DNA from: Gordionus sp. m RMFG-2023
Taxonomy: Eukaryota; Nematomorpha; Gordioida; Chordodea; Parachordodidae
DNA length: 64,000 nucleotides
Assembly: GCF_954871325.1 (NCBI RefSeq)
Contig: NC_088776.1
Coordinates: forward strand, 51,602,569 to 51,666,568
Direction of reading: 5' to 3'
Shown here: piece after piece, positions 47,684 through 58,405 of the stretch
Layout: each line of letters starts with the position of its first letter
Position numbering within the stretch: the stretch's first letter is position 1
Translations under genes and position numbers: made by a program
The notes under the pieces: generated by a model
Told to the model about the DNA's origin: nothing
The model's input: the letters and a program-made list of their open reading frames with translations, nothing else
The model's database searches: none

Positions 47684-48050
47684 CTACAAGAAAGAGGGGA
47701 AAAAGTTTACTTAGTCATATATATTTTTTATGGGGGATAAGTTCCCAGATATATTTTATGGAAAAGGGGATAAAAAATAAATCTAAGTGTTGTTATAAAA
47801 TATTTTCTATCATCTCAAACATATTAAATACTGTGTCATAAACAACATTTAACAATTTTTTGTTATGACATCTGTAAAATTACATAAAATCTCATTTGGA
47901 AAATCCAGGATATGCTATAATAAATAAACTTCATTTTATAGGAAATCTCAACTGAAAAATAATTGTATATTAAAAGTAAACCCTATCATTTATGTCTCCT
48001 ACTCTTTTGTAGGATATATTTTAGAAAAATATAATAAGTGATATATATAC

Positions 48051-48204
48051 TTCTTTATCGTTATATTCGATAAAACTCCTTTTAATGTCTAAGTTAGCCG
48101 TTGGAAAACGATGTTGAAATATTAAGACGCAATTGAAAAAGAAAAATACTACTATAATAGACAAAAAGAATTTTACGCAACCCTTCCATTGATATTTCAC
48201 TGTC
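48051..48204 (-). CDS. Probable signal-anchor exon of the STELLO-like gene
   Basis: After an acceptor ending ataag, an open stretch reads TVKYQWKGCVKFFLSIIVV, continues with FFFF, and goes on to FQHRFPTANLDIKRSF. That is a short cytosolic side, one strongly hydrophobic helix and a polar stem, the layout expected for a Golgi type II enzyme. The donor at 48051 does not match the phase of the exon at 47683. Either a weak donor inside the exon (after AAAAGGA) is used or a small exon is missing. The initiator codon may be split at the 5' border. Confidence 0.45.
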
Positions 48205-48600
48205 CTTATAAATAAAGTTTAAAAAAATATATTATATAATAATATCATTCGAAAGAATATCTTGTAATTTTTTGAAAGATATATATTAAAAATCTGCGAA
48301 TATAATTGGCACCATATCGTGCTAATGTTGTTATCGGCTCGATTTGAACGAATTTTTAAACTGTTCAATTAATATACCATGCAGAAAAATATTGCAAAAG
48401 CCTCTAGATTCTAATAGGGCTCATACCTTTTGTATTATCTATGAGGAAAAATCTTCAGGCTTGCTTTATATTTTTCTGGATAAAATATTTAGTTAGCTAT
48501 TTTTAAAATTGCTCGAAATCGAGCCGTTTAACAACACTATCGGGCCAACCAATTAGATTATTGTATACATTATTTTAATTGATAAATGGATTTAATTAAA

Positions 48601-48740
48601 TATGAATATACAAAAAATTGTAGTGCATATAAAGCTTTACTATGTTTAAAATTTTAGATACATTTTTAAATATGAATATACAAAAAATTGTAGTGCATAT
48701 AAAGCTTTACTATGTTTAAAATTTTAGATACATTTTTAAA
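48601..48740. repeat. Perfect 70-bp tandem duplication
   Basis: Two identical 70-bp units abut at 48670/48671 (starting tatgaatatacaaaaaattg). The absence of any difference indicates a very recent duplication, or an assembly artefact. Confidence 0.95.
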
Positions 48741-49689
48741 AAGAACACCTCATGAAAGTCTTAATTCTTATAAATTATTATTATAATAGGTATTTAATTT
48801 GAATATATTTGCGCTCTGGGACATGATTGCCTGTATAAATTGAGGAAAGTGGGGGGGGGGGGGGTAGATGATAATTTAATTCTAATTTGAAAGGGGAACC
48901 CTAACCAAATCATCAAAAATACATTCTCTTATCATAATTATTAATGATTGATTTAAAAAAAAAATAATACTTAGGATATACACGAAAAAAAAATATGAAA
49001 TAACCTGTGATTCTTTATGAATAGCATTTGAAAAGCTTTACGACTCTTAGCTGGATGATAAAAAATATTATATCAATAAAATAGAGAATAGATATGTCTA
49101 CTTTCTATTTTACTGGAATATTTCGTTTATTAACATAGAGATACATTGATCCCAGCACATAGATGTTTATATAATATCATTACATTGGAAAATAATAATT
49201 ATAACTAATTTTCAATAATGTAATATTATGGCTTTTTTATGATAACGATAATATGAATATTTACTGAATACTAGAATCCCTGATTGATTTGGTGATTAAT
49301 ATAAAAGGAGAAGATATTTATCATAAAAATTTTATACATATGTATGATTACAAATATTTAAGAAAATTCTTATAAATATAAAAATAAAAAGACAAAAATT
49401 CAGATTTTCTATCGCCTAATTAAAAATAAAAATATAAACTTTTGAAATAATTGGGTTCATTGATATCTTATGAATGTCAAAAAAAGATATAAAAAAATAA
49501 TATATTTTATGAAAAAATGAAATTTGTATAAAATTACAGGAGGCATCATCATATAATTTATTATGCCTGGTTATTTATAATGAAAAAAAACTTTGTGAAT
49601 TATTTTTTAAAAGGGTTCAATGGTTATCCAAAAAATATAAAGTCATTTATAATAATAGGTTTTAGACCCAGGAAATGAATCATTAAAGG
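48741..49689. other. Intergenic, G run only
   Basis: AT-rich sequence with a run of about 14 G at 48850. No gene is supported. Confidence 0.4.
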
Positions 49690-50740
49690 TGTTTGGCTCT
49701 TTTCAAAATGTTTCCCTTTGTTACATATATTTTATGCGCGTTAAAAGGGTTGTTAAAAAGTAATTTTCAAATGGATCTAAACACAGATACATCTTCTATA
49801 AGTATGTCTGTATACCGATATAATTTTTTAGTATCTATAGATGCAATTTCCCGTAAGATAGATTTTTATAATAATTATGCCTTGTATGCATAATGCCTAT
49901 AAACTCAGCCTTGACAGCCTGGGTATCTTTAGCTCCACCTGAAGCTGTTTTACCCACAGTCTTAACACACCAATCTATTTTCGAACCTTTAATTAAAGAA
50001 AATTTTAAAATAATCTCATCTAACCTCCCTTTGAAGTATAGTCAACTATTACAGAATGCTGACTGTACTAGTGGTTATGAATGGTTGGAAGCATTACCAA
50101 GTCGTAACCTAGGTAACCTCTAATCAGATAAACTACTAAGAGTTGCCATAGGCCATCGACTTGGATGTAACATTGTTCAACCACATACATGCATCAAATG
50201 TAAAATATTAGTTGACTCCAAAGGGAGACATGGTCTAAATTGTATATATAGTCAAGGCAGGCATGCAAGGCATGCAGCAATTAATTTAGCTATTAGCAGT
50301 TCTCTTACCAGGGCCCGAATACCAAACATCCTGGAGCCTACAAATTTATCATTAGATGATGGCTTAAGACCAGATGGCTTCTTCCGTGCCTTAGTCTTTA
50401 AGGAAATCCTTAATTTGGGACTTCACATGCGTATCTTCTTTCCCCAAAAATTTAAATTTTAATCCGGTTGATGTAGCCGAGAAAAAAAAACAATGAAATA
50501 TTCCAAATTCACAAATTATTTTTTTACACCGATCGTTATCTCTTCCCTTGGACATATGCCAAGCGGAACTTTAAAATTCTTAAAAAATTTAGGCGATAAG
50601 ATAAGAGCCCTTACATCAGAACCAAAAGAATATTATTTTTTAAAAAACCTACAAATAACTATTTTAAATATAACTATTCATGTTTTTTAGGAACTTGTAG
50701 TCCCACCTCCATTTTTATAAAATAATGTTTTATTTTATTT
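49690..50740 (+). mobile_element. Fossil retroelement 3' part, LINE-like
   Basis: The best preserved piece reads SGYEWLEALPSRNLGNL, then GHRLGCNIVQPHTCIKCK, KGRHGLNCIYSQGRHARHAA, and IPNILEPTNLSLDDGLRPDG. A zinc-binding Cys/His block followed by an RPD motif suggests an R2-like restriction-type endonuclease tail. A final piece resembles SGTLKFLKNLGDKI. It is broken with several breaks and the reverse transcriptase part is absent. It belongs with the copies at 7590-9600 and 26180-26960. Confidence 0.75.
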
Positions 50741-52369
50741 TATTTTATTTTATATTGATATATTGTTATCTATGTTTGTATTTTGTACTTATAAATCGTA
50801 AATAAAATTAAATATGTGAAATATTTTAAATAAAAATTTTAATTTAAAATCCAAATTTTGAAGTAAGCTAAGAAAATTCTATTGAATCGATATCTCACCT
50901 ACATACAAAATATTAAATTATTTTTGTGATATAATTGGATTCTAGGCTAATGCTAGTGTTAATTTAAAACCCATTAAAAGAAGTCAATTATTTTTACATA
51001 ATTATAAAACTATTTTATAATAAAAACCACAATACATAGACTCTAGATATAAGCGCATCTCATTCATATTAAATTAATATGTATTATATTTATATATTTA
51101 TTTTTATAAAAAATATCCCCCAATTTAATAAAAACACTCCATAATGAAAATATGAATTGCAAAAAAAACAAAAATCTGTTTAAAAAGTTAAAAGGTTCCT
51201 TTAAACTCAAATAGTTTCCTCTCAACACTGAACTTAAAAATATTGTAAAATTTAAGAAAAAAATATTGCAAATGGGTTTATAGTGGGTGAAATAAGGATC
51301 AATTTTTTGATACAACTATGGGAGTAAATTTAAGATAGAGATCTCGAATAATTTATATTTGGCTAGAGGAAAATTGGGAATCACAAGTGAAATTTCATAA
51401 TACTTTCCTGTAAATCATAACATAATAGTAGGACTACCAGCCCTTTTGATAATCGGATAAAGATAAATGAAGTTGTTCAAGACGATTTGGGTAATTTTCT
51501 AAATTCAAAGTACTTGAGACTATTGAATTAGTTTCTCTGTGGCAACTAAACAACCCCTTGGAATATAAGCATGAGGTGCTATTTTCCCCTAACACGTAGA
51601 TTTATAGGGAAATCACATATCACAGCCTGATGTGTAATTATTTGTCACTCTCAGCTTATCATCCAATAGTAAGAGACCAAAATTCGCGCCAAGAAAAACG
51701 GACATTATGCCAAACTTTTGTTCTAGATATTTTAAATCGGAAGGTTCAACTTTACAGGGATTGCCAATTTATCTTTTAAATTTATATAATAAAGGGTTGA
51801 AATTGTCTCAAAATAAGCCAATAACTGTGTTAGAAATTAATTTATATTTTACAACAAGTCAGAGACAGTGTTAAATTATAAATAATCTCCTCGTATTTGA
51901 CGGTTTAAAGAAAGGATATAAATGACACAAAATTAAGAGAAAGATGTCTCACACTGCTTTATTAAGTGAGAAGTTAAGCTGACATGAAAGATAAGTGTCA
52001 AGAATTCAAGTAATAAATCCAACTCCTTTCAAGGAAAGTAATCTAAAAATGATGGGTCATTATTTAATATAAATTAGAAAACACTTTATGGCTATTAGTG
52101 TCAGAATATTTATTTATATATCTGCCCAATTAATTTTAAGAACTAAACATCATGCACAAGTTTGGATTAAAGCTTTTAGATGATCTAAAATATAGTAAAA
52201 GAGTGAAAACGGGGAATCAAATTGGTATTATTTAAAAATTGAGCCATAAACGCTTAACTTATGGACACATCTTTTTATTCTATTACTCTTGTGAAAAAAA
52301 ATACATTTTTCATTTGTAAAATCCCCGAAAGATATTTACATTTGGCATATCTTGGACCTCAAGCGTGTT
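50741..52369. other. Intergenic, nothing firm
   Basis: AT-rich sequence without recognisable exons. The 83-codon minus frame at 51064-51315 is dominated by Phe/Leu/Ile from T-rich DNA and has no splice context. Confidence 0.4.
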
Positions 52370-52514
52370 TTAAACTTTTTTAATAGCAGTAATAACGACT
52401 TCTTTTGCTGATTCTTCTAATGGGAGTGATACGTGGGATACGAACATATCTCTAATAAAAAAGTTTAAGTCTTCATAAATAGGTGCCTGAGATTGATAAA
52501 TGGCTTCGTGTATC
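52370..52514 (-). CDS. Probable terminal exon of an unidentified gene
   Basis: After an AG acceptor (ttttag) the minus strand reads one base plus 47 codons and a stop: IHEAIYQSQAPIYEDLNFFI, then RDMFVSHVSLPLEESAKEVV, ending ITAIKKV. The acidic/hydrophobic mix is typical of a folded domain. I do not recognise the family. Upstream exons were not found; a LINE fragment lies immediately upstream in what would be the intron. A weak candidate start, MNLLFKRLREKEK before a gtagag donor near 53200, does not match in phase. Confidence 0.45.
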
Positions 52515-52552
52515 CTAAAATTATATCAAATGTAAGATTGTGGAAAATATAA

Positions 52553-52783
52553 AAACACACACCGGTTGATATCTCTCTTAAGAAAAGAAGAATTCAACTC
52601 TTCGGCTATATTATGAGGAACTCTGAAAGAAAACCAGCGTTTGAAGCCCTAAGTATGTTCCCAATGAACAAAACATATTGGCTAAACAAAACTTTAAAAG
52701 ATATTCTAGCCTGTCTAAGTAATAATAAAAATTCGATAAATAAACTACTTAAAATAAAAATGAAATGTATAATAAATCCTTAA
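52553..52783 (+). mobile_element. LINE fragment, C-terminal end of an RTE/Jockey-type ORF
   Basis: An open stretch of 76 codons ends at 52783 and contains LKKRRIQLFGYIMRNSERK. This resembles the RRLRWFGHVxRM segment near the C-terminus of many RTE- and Jockey-type polyproteins, followed by a region with WLNKTLKDILACL. Only the tail survives; no reverse transcriptase is upstream. Confidence 0.5.
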
Positions 52784-53824
52784 TACCGTTATCAAGATTT
52801 AAAATTCTGGCATTATATTTATTTTAAAATTGGATTACCAAGCGCATTCATCATCCCCACCCCTATAAACCTCATTATCATCCAACTTATCTATTAATCT
52901 TTACTCGGTTTTCCTTTATTATTCTCGACTAGCAAGTACCACCAATATTGATATTATTTAATATTGCTTAATATTAATTTAAATTTGAATTTAACAAATT
53001 TATCCCTGGTTATCTACATATTTATTAATAAACTATATTTACATTTCTCTAAATTATATTTTATAAATACTTCATAGGTTCTTTACAATAATATAAATAA
53101 CTTAATATACCCAAACCCCTTCCTAATATATCCTTTATTTAATCAGGCGCGGGCTTTTCTCTACCTTTTCTTTTTCCCGTAGACGTTTAAATAACAAATT
53201 CATCTTGTTATGCGTACAGGTAACTGTAGCCTGACTAAACGTGAATGGTGCTTCTCATAATCAATCCCTTAAATTTTTGACACCCAATCTTATGGGTTTC
53301 TTTTTTATTTGGCAGAACCAAGCGTTGTTCTGTTGACATATACTTGTGTGTGCACAACATTATAGGGCTGGGCGCTTAATTATCACGTATCATTTAAATT
53401 TTCACAATTAAATTATTATATAAAATATAATATGGAGAGTGATTCAATTTATTTAACATGACGGCACTGTTTTAATGTCAATGATTAGATATAATTATTA
53501 ATTAATTAATATTATTACAAACTAAAGATATGTATGTAATTTTATATTTGAAAATTTTTCTTCCTTTTCTAACCTATTCCTGCTCACATTTTTTTCCAAT
53601 ATAAAATTTTAACTCATGTTCTGATTAAATTTATAAACTCCCCGTGGGGTTATAATAGTATAATGCTCCAAAGCGTTTAGTTACAGGAATTTATATAAAC
53701 CTCTAAGATATCTTATTTAATATATATAGATTTGTGAAAATTGACATTTTTGGATAAGGGGAAATTTACTTCTAATTCATAAATCCATCTTACATTTACA
53801 ATCATCAAATTCGATGATTAGGAT
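52784..53824. other. Intergenic or intronic, nothing firm
   Basis: The only item is the short minus-strand start candidate MNLLFKRLREKEK near 53210-53170 before a GT. No repeat boundary is supported. Confidence 0.35.
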
Positions 53825-53920
53825 TTATTCAACGATGTTACGATTTTTGTCTCCTCTTGTGTCCATTTTGAGTTTACAATTTGCTTCATCACAATTTAAA
53901 CAATAAAAAAGTTCTATCAT
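53825..53920 (-). CDS. Short cysteine-bearing ORF, possible last exon
   Basis: From ATG 53920 to the stop at 53825-53827 the minus strand reads MIELFYCLNCDEANCKLKMD and ends TRGDKNRNIVE. Three cysteines in CxxCxxxxC spacing suggest a metal-binding scrap, reminiscent of but not proving a FLYWCH-type finger. An AG just inside (tgatag) could be an acceptor, making this a terminal exon. It could also be a transposon remnant. Confidence 0.25.
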   Translation of the reverse strand: MIELFYCLNCDEANCKLKMDTRGDKNRNIVE

Positions 53921-55080
53921 GTTAGTATATAAGTAGTAAAACAATTTTTTACCATGTATTATTCCATCAGTTTCTTATAGTTCGCATTTTTCCTTATTTT
54001 TTATGGGTAACAACTATTTCTCCATAAATATTTTTTGCTATCTAGTTTAATATTATTGAACATCGAGGGTGCCTACACCATTTTTGCAAGAGTGGGAATC
54101 TATATCTATTTTTTGATGAGGCTATCAAAAAAGCGTTGTTTATTTCTAGAAAACAGTTATCTATTAAATAATATTAATTATATACCTTTCAACTAATCAG
54201 CTGAAAGCCTTAAGTTATTTTTGTTATGCAACCAAATATTTGTTTCTCATTTTAAAATTGGTTAGTTGATAAAGTTTTTTTTAAAAAAGTAAATTAATTT
54301 TAGAATATTTTTTTTATATATAATCTAAATGATTATTTTACTATTATTAACTGGATGAAATTCAAATAACTGTAAAGATGTATCGATATCATCAAGCGAT
54401 AAAAATTAGATAGTGGTGTTTTGCATCATTTTATTTTATTATATATATTTTTTATGGGGGGGGGGGGTGTATGCCCTCTCTGGTTATATGGTCGCCCTAA
54501 GTTAAGAATATTCTAATTGATGAAAAGTAAGTTTAAATACAAAGTATAAAAAATTTGATTTACAGAATCAAATAATTATAAAATCAAGCCTCCTCCCTCT
54601 TCTTCAAAACTTATCGCGCTATTGCGCCAGACCCTCATCTCCAATTGTAGCGACCCTTAGCTACGAGATTCTTGACGTTCAACCTCAGAGTGTATGTGTG
54701 CACCTATTATTGATATATGCACCGGGCCTAATTTTTAATCTATTTATCCCGAAAAGTCTGACCGAAATAAAAATTATTTGCCGTCCCGACTCGCATTTAC
54801 TTAAATATAGAAAAATTTAATCTTATTTATTGTAAAAAAATATTCAACAAATAAAAAATAATGGTTATTTGTTTCTTGTATGATTTTTAAAATTTATCCA
54901 TTTATTTCGCAAAATTGAATATCATATTTAAAAATTTATGCCCGACCCGGCCGGCCCGAAGTTCGGGCCAAAGATTTGTAGATCTCTAGTACCTATACCT
55001 TTTTCAATAAAATTTTTATATTTTATTATAAGAATCATTTTATGCTGAGATTTTAAAAAAATACAAACCTAAGTTTTTTA
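53921..55080. other. Intergenic with CCGG-rich hAT piece
   Basis: 54710-54995 is a member of the CCGG-rich family: it begins near tgcaccgggcctaattttt and ends with cgacccggccggcccgaag, tcgggccaaag and tttgtagatctctagt. A G run lies at 54456-54468. No exon is supported. Confidence 0.5.
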
Positions 55081-56487
55081 CAGAGTTGTTAAAGTAGCGC
55101 GCTACTTGTAGCGCTATCTTTTTTGGTAGCTATAGCTAATAGCCGCTACTTTTTTTAAAATTATTTAATTTTTTAGCGCGCTACTTTTAAAAAATATAAT
55201 GAATGTAAGAAGTATAAACATGAAAATTTAAATATAATATCATAATTAATTATAATTTTTATAATTTATTATTTAATTTTGAAATTTAAATATATTTTCA
55301 ATTTTTAATTTATATTTTCAATCTGTGTTAATAATCTAAAATGGCATCGCCCATGGATATCCAAATCCTTGAAAGTGATTCAGACATGGAAGATTCAATG
55401 GAAGAAAATGTACTTAATAGCTCTAATAACGATTTCCCATTCCCTAGATTTGAAAAATTTTTTAAAATAAATATTAAAACAAAATCTGGATTCAAATTCC
55501 TGTGCTTAAAATGTAAAAAAATATATCATCAAATCAATCGAGTAGCTATAACCTGAAGAAACACCTAAAGGTAAATTGTTATTTTTACATTATAATATTA
55601 TTTATTTTATTAGACTGTTCACGCCAATTGCTATAAGGAAATAGAGAAACATATAAAAAATTTTGGTATAAGAGAATCTTCATTCCAAATACTATCCAAA
55701 CCAAATTAACTGATAATAAACATGCCAATATTTCACAAAAATTGGCTGATAAAGTAATTGTTGATTTTATTATTGACACAGTTCAGCCATTGTCCTTGGT
55801 TGATAATCCATCATTTACTATGATGATTAAAACTTTATCCCCTGGCACAACAGTTTTATGTCGCCAGACACTTATGAATAAAATAGCCGACAACTTCAAA
55901 GTGATGAAAGATGCTCTAATAGTAGAGTTATAAGATCTTATGTATGTACACCGGCAGATAGGACACATAACAGAAGGTAAAAACTTATTTATATTTAAAA
56001 ATTGATCTGATTAAATATTTTTAGAGCTTCCTTGCCCTCAAGTGCTAGTGTCGAGAGATTATTTAGTAAAGCAAAGCTTATACTTTCTGATCGTCGCTCT
56101 AGACTTGGGGATGATAATATTGAAATGATATTATTATTAAAATGCAACAAATTAAAATAAATATTTATTTATATTGCTTATTTTTTTAAAATCTAAACTA
56201 ACTATATTTTTATATTTATAAATGTTGATTTTTATATATTATTTATTATACATTTACATTATAAGCAAAAAAAAAATAAAAAAAATTTGTTTCATTTGTT
56301 TCTAAAATTTTTTTTATAAAAAGTAGCTTAAAAGTAGCTAATAGCGCGCTACTTTTTTTGACAAATAGCGAAAGCGGTAGCGCGCTACTTTTTTTGACAA
56401 ATAGCGAAAGCGGTAGCGCGCTAGTTTTTTTGACAAATAGCTATAGCGGTAGCACGCTACTTTTAAAAATAGCGTTTAACAACTCTG
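55081..56487 (+). mobile_element. hAT transposon, internally deleted, family member 2
   Basis: Flanked by a perfect 8-bp target duplication, gtttttta, at 55073-55080 and 56488-56495. The ends match the 19094-20403 element. Transposase pieces: ATG at 55341 (MASPMDIQILESDSD), FPFPRFEKFFK, LCLKCKKIYHQ in a BED-like region, [17 protein letters not shown], a longer middle piece with TLSPGTTVLCRQTLMNKIAD, and the dimerisation region [20 protein letters not shown]. An intron-like gtaaattg to ttag lies after the BED-like region in both copies. The catalytic core is deleted. At the right end a unit with aaatagcgaaagcggtagcg repeats about three times. Confidence 0.93.
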
Positions 56488-57549
56488 GTTTTTTATCTCA
56501 AACTAATATTAAAAAAATTAGAATTGAATTCTTTATTACTTATTCATTAATATTTTTTTTTTAATTTGATTTGTGATAAATTTATTGATTAATAATCACA
56601 ATTATTTTTTTATTTTTTTTGTTTTAGTTAAAAGAAGATCAAGACAAAATATCGGCAAATTTAAATTATATAATTTTTTTTAAAAAAAATTTAATCCGAT
56701 AAATCATAATCTTATGATTAAATCAAGGCAATTCGAGGAATTTTTCTATTTTTTACTTGTGGTGACCCTGACATTGACATTGGTCAAAAAAGTTATTTAT
56801 TTTTGATTAATTTTATATTTTTAAATAATATTTGTCAATATGATTGTTATGTTCCCGGTAGATATAACCTAAGATTACGCCGAGAGGGGAGGGGGAGGGC
56901 AAAAAATTATCTAATTATTTGCCTCTTTTTTTTAAATATGATTTTAAGCTGCTGCTAAGAAAATTTTTTATACACCCTCCACACCCGCTCTTTCCAAATT
57001 ATTTTTTTCTTTTTTAGGAGCAAGACCGGCTTCAGGATAACTTTTGAAACTAAAAATGTTGAGATAATTAATAATGAAAGGGGTTAAAATAGAGGTTAAA
57101 GTGAGCAAATTATAAATACATTATGATTGAATAAATCAGGGACAGAAATGTCTTGGGTAAATCGACCTGAACAAAAAAAAACCGAAATTACTCTAATTTT
57201 CAAAAAAAAAATTAAACGCTTTTTAAGAAGCATTTGAACAAATTTTTACAAATTGGGGTATTTTGGCCGGGGTACTTTTGTCTGGCTTTTTTGTCCAAGA
57301 CATTTCTGGATTCTGATTGAATACCTATTAGGAAACATTCTCCATTTAAAAAAATACCTAAAAAACTATATGCCTGTTATAAGAAACAGTAAAATTGTTA
57401 CAAAAATAATGCACACTTATATCGGAAAAATAATCATTTTAAAGATTCGATGGCTCAAATGATATATTTAAAGATTCATTTATGTTTTTTGGTGATAATG
57501 TAAATTAAAAATATTTTGAAACTAAGCTCATGATATACCTGCAAAGAAT
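56488..57549. other. Intergenic, nothing firm
   Basis: AT-rich DNA with a G-rich spot at 56882-56900. The frame at 57253-57462 has no homology or splice context that I can support. Confidence 0.4.
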
Positions 57550-57990
57550 GACATCATAACGAAGTGTTTGATGAAATTTGTCTTCATTACCAGCTGTTTC
57601 CATTTCCTCATTTTCTAACATTTCACTCACTCAACCAGAACATGACATCTCAGGATTTTCTTGATAAGATTATTTCACAGCTACATAAAATGCACATTTA
57701 CTGGGAGTGCTTGTAGCTCGAACAAATTGTCCTCCGCAAAACGATATCATGAATGATTTGGAACAATAATGTTATATATTATTTTAACCTTTATCTTCAC
57801 CAGTTTATAAAGTATCCTTTTAGAAAAAGAGAATATTGGAGCTGCATCATTTTAGCAAAAAAATATGTGTTCCTGCTACAAGCACTCCCAATGAGTTTGT
57901 ATTTTCTGTAGCTGGACTAACCTTAAATTCAAGAAGATCCTCACTATGTCCTTCCAATTTAAATATATATGTGTTAACTATAATTTTATC
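57550..57990. mobile_element. Two hAT transposase C-termini in head-to-head palindrome
   Basis: On the plus strand, 57855-57975 reads VPATSTPNEFVFSVAGLTLN followed by SRRSSLCPSNLN, the signature of the hAT dimerisation domain. On the minus strand, 57735-57690 reads RATSTPSKCAFYVAVK, the same segment. The shared core gctacaagcactccca occurs in opposite orientation about 170 bp apart. This suggests an inverted duplication or two opposed insertions. Both are decayed. Confidence 0.7.
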
Positions 57991-58131
57991 AATTTAATTT
58001 ACTGTATCATTGTTTTTAGGAAAATGAACTGTATTTCAAAATTAGTTGTTTCTAATAAATAATTAAATTTGATGAAAAAATTAAGTAAGAAAAATCGAAA
58101 ATAGTTTTATTAGGTAATGGAAAATATGGCG

Positions 58132-58206
58132 AGCCGCCTGTTTGCCACTGGCGGCTGCGTAAAATTTGGCGTGCCAATCGCCGATAACGCTGTCGCTGAA
58201 TCAGCG
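58132..58206. other. GC-rich patch with three successive hairpins
   Basis: In AT-rich surroundings this 75-bp patch carries agccgcc/ggcggct (58132-58138 with 58150-58156), ggcg/cgcc (58168-58171 with 58179-58182) and cgctgaatcagcg (58194-58206). It may be the terminus of a transposon whose relic lies just to the left, or a structured RNA. No gene is visible. Confidence 0.5.
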
Positions 58207-58405
58207 CATAGGTCTAGTTATATAATATTAATATTTAACAGGTGTTAATCAAATATGACATTTATTGTTTTTAAATTTACCAACGTTAAAATTTAAAAAA
58301 GCTAGTTTTAAAAATTATTAATTTTGATGATTAAACCGATATGGAAATACAATCAATTATAAACCGATTTAAATATGGAAATGCAATCAATTGAATGTTC
58401 CCCTT

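Noticed and set aside
51064-51315. 83-codon minus-strand frame rich in Phe and Leu
   Set aside because: Low-complexity product of T-rich DNA with no splice signals or family match.
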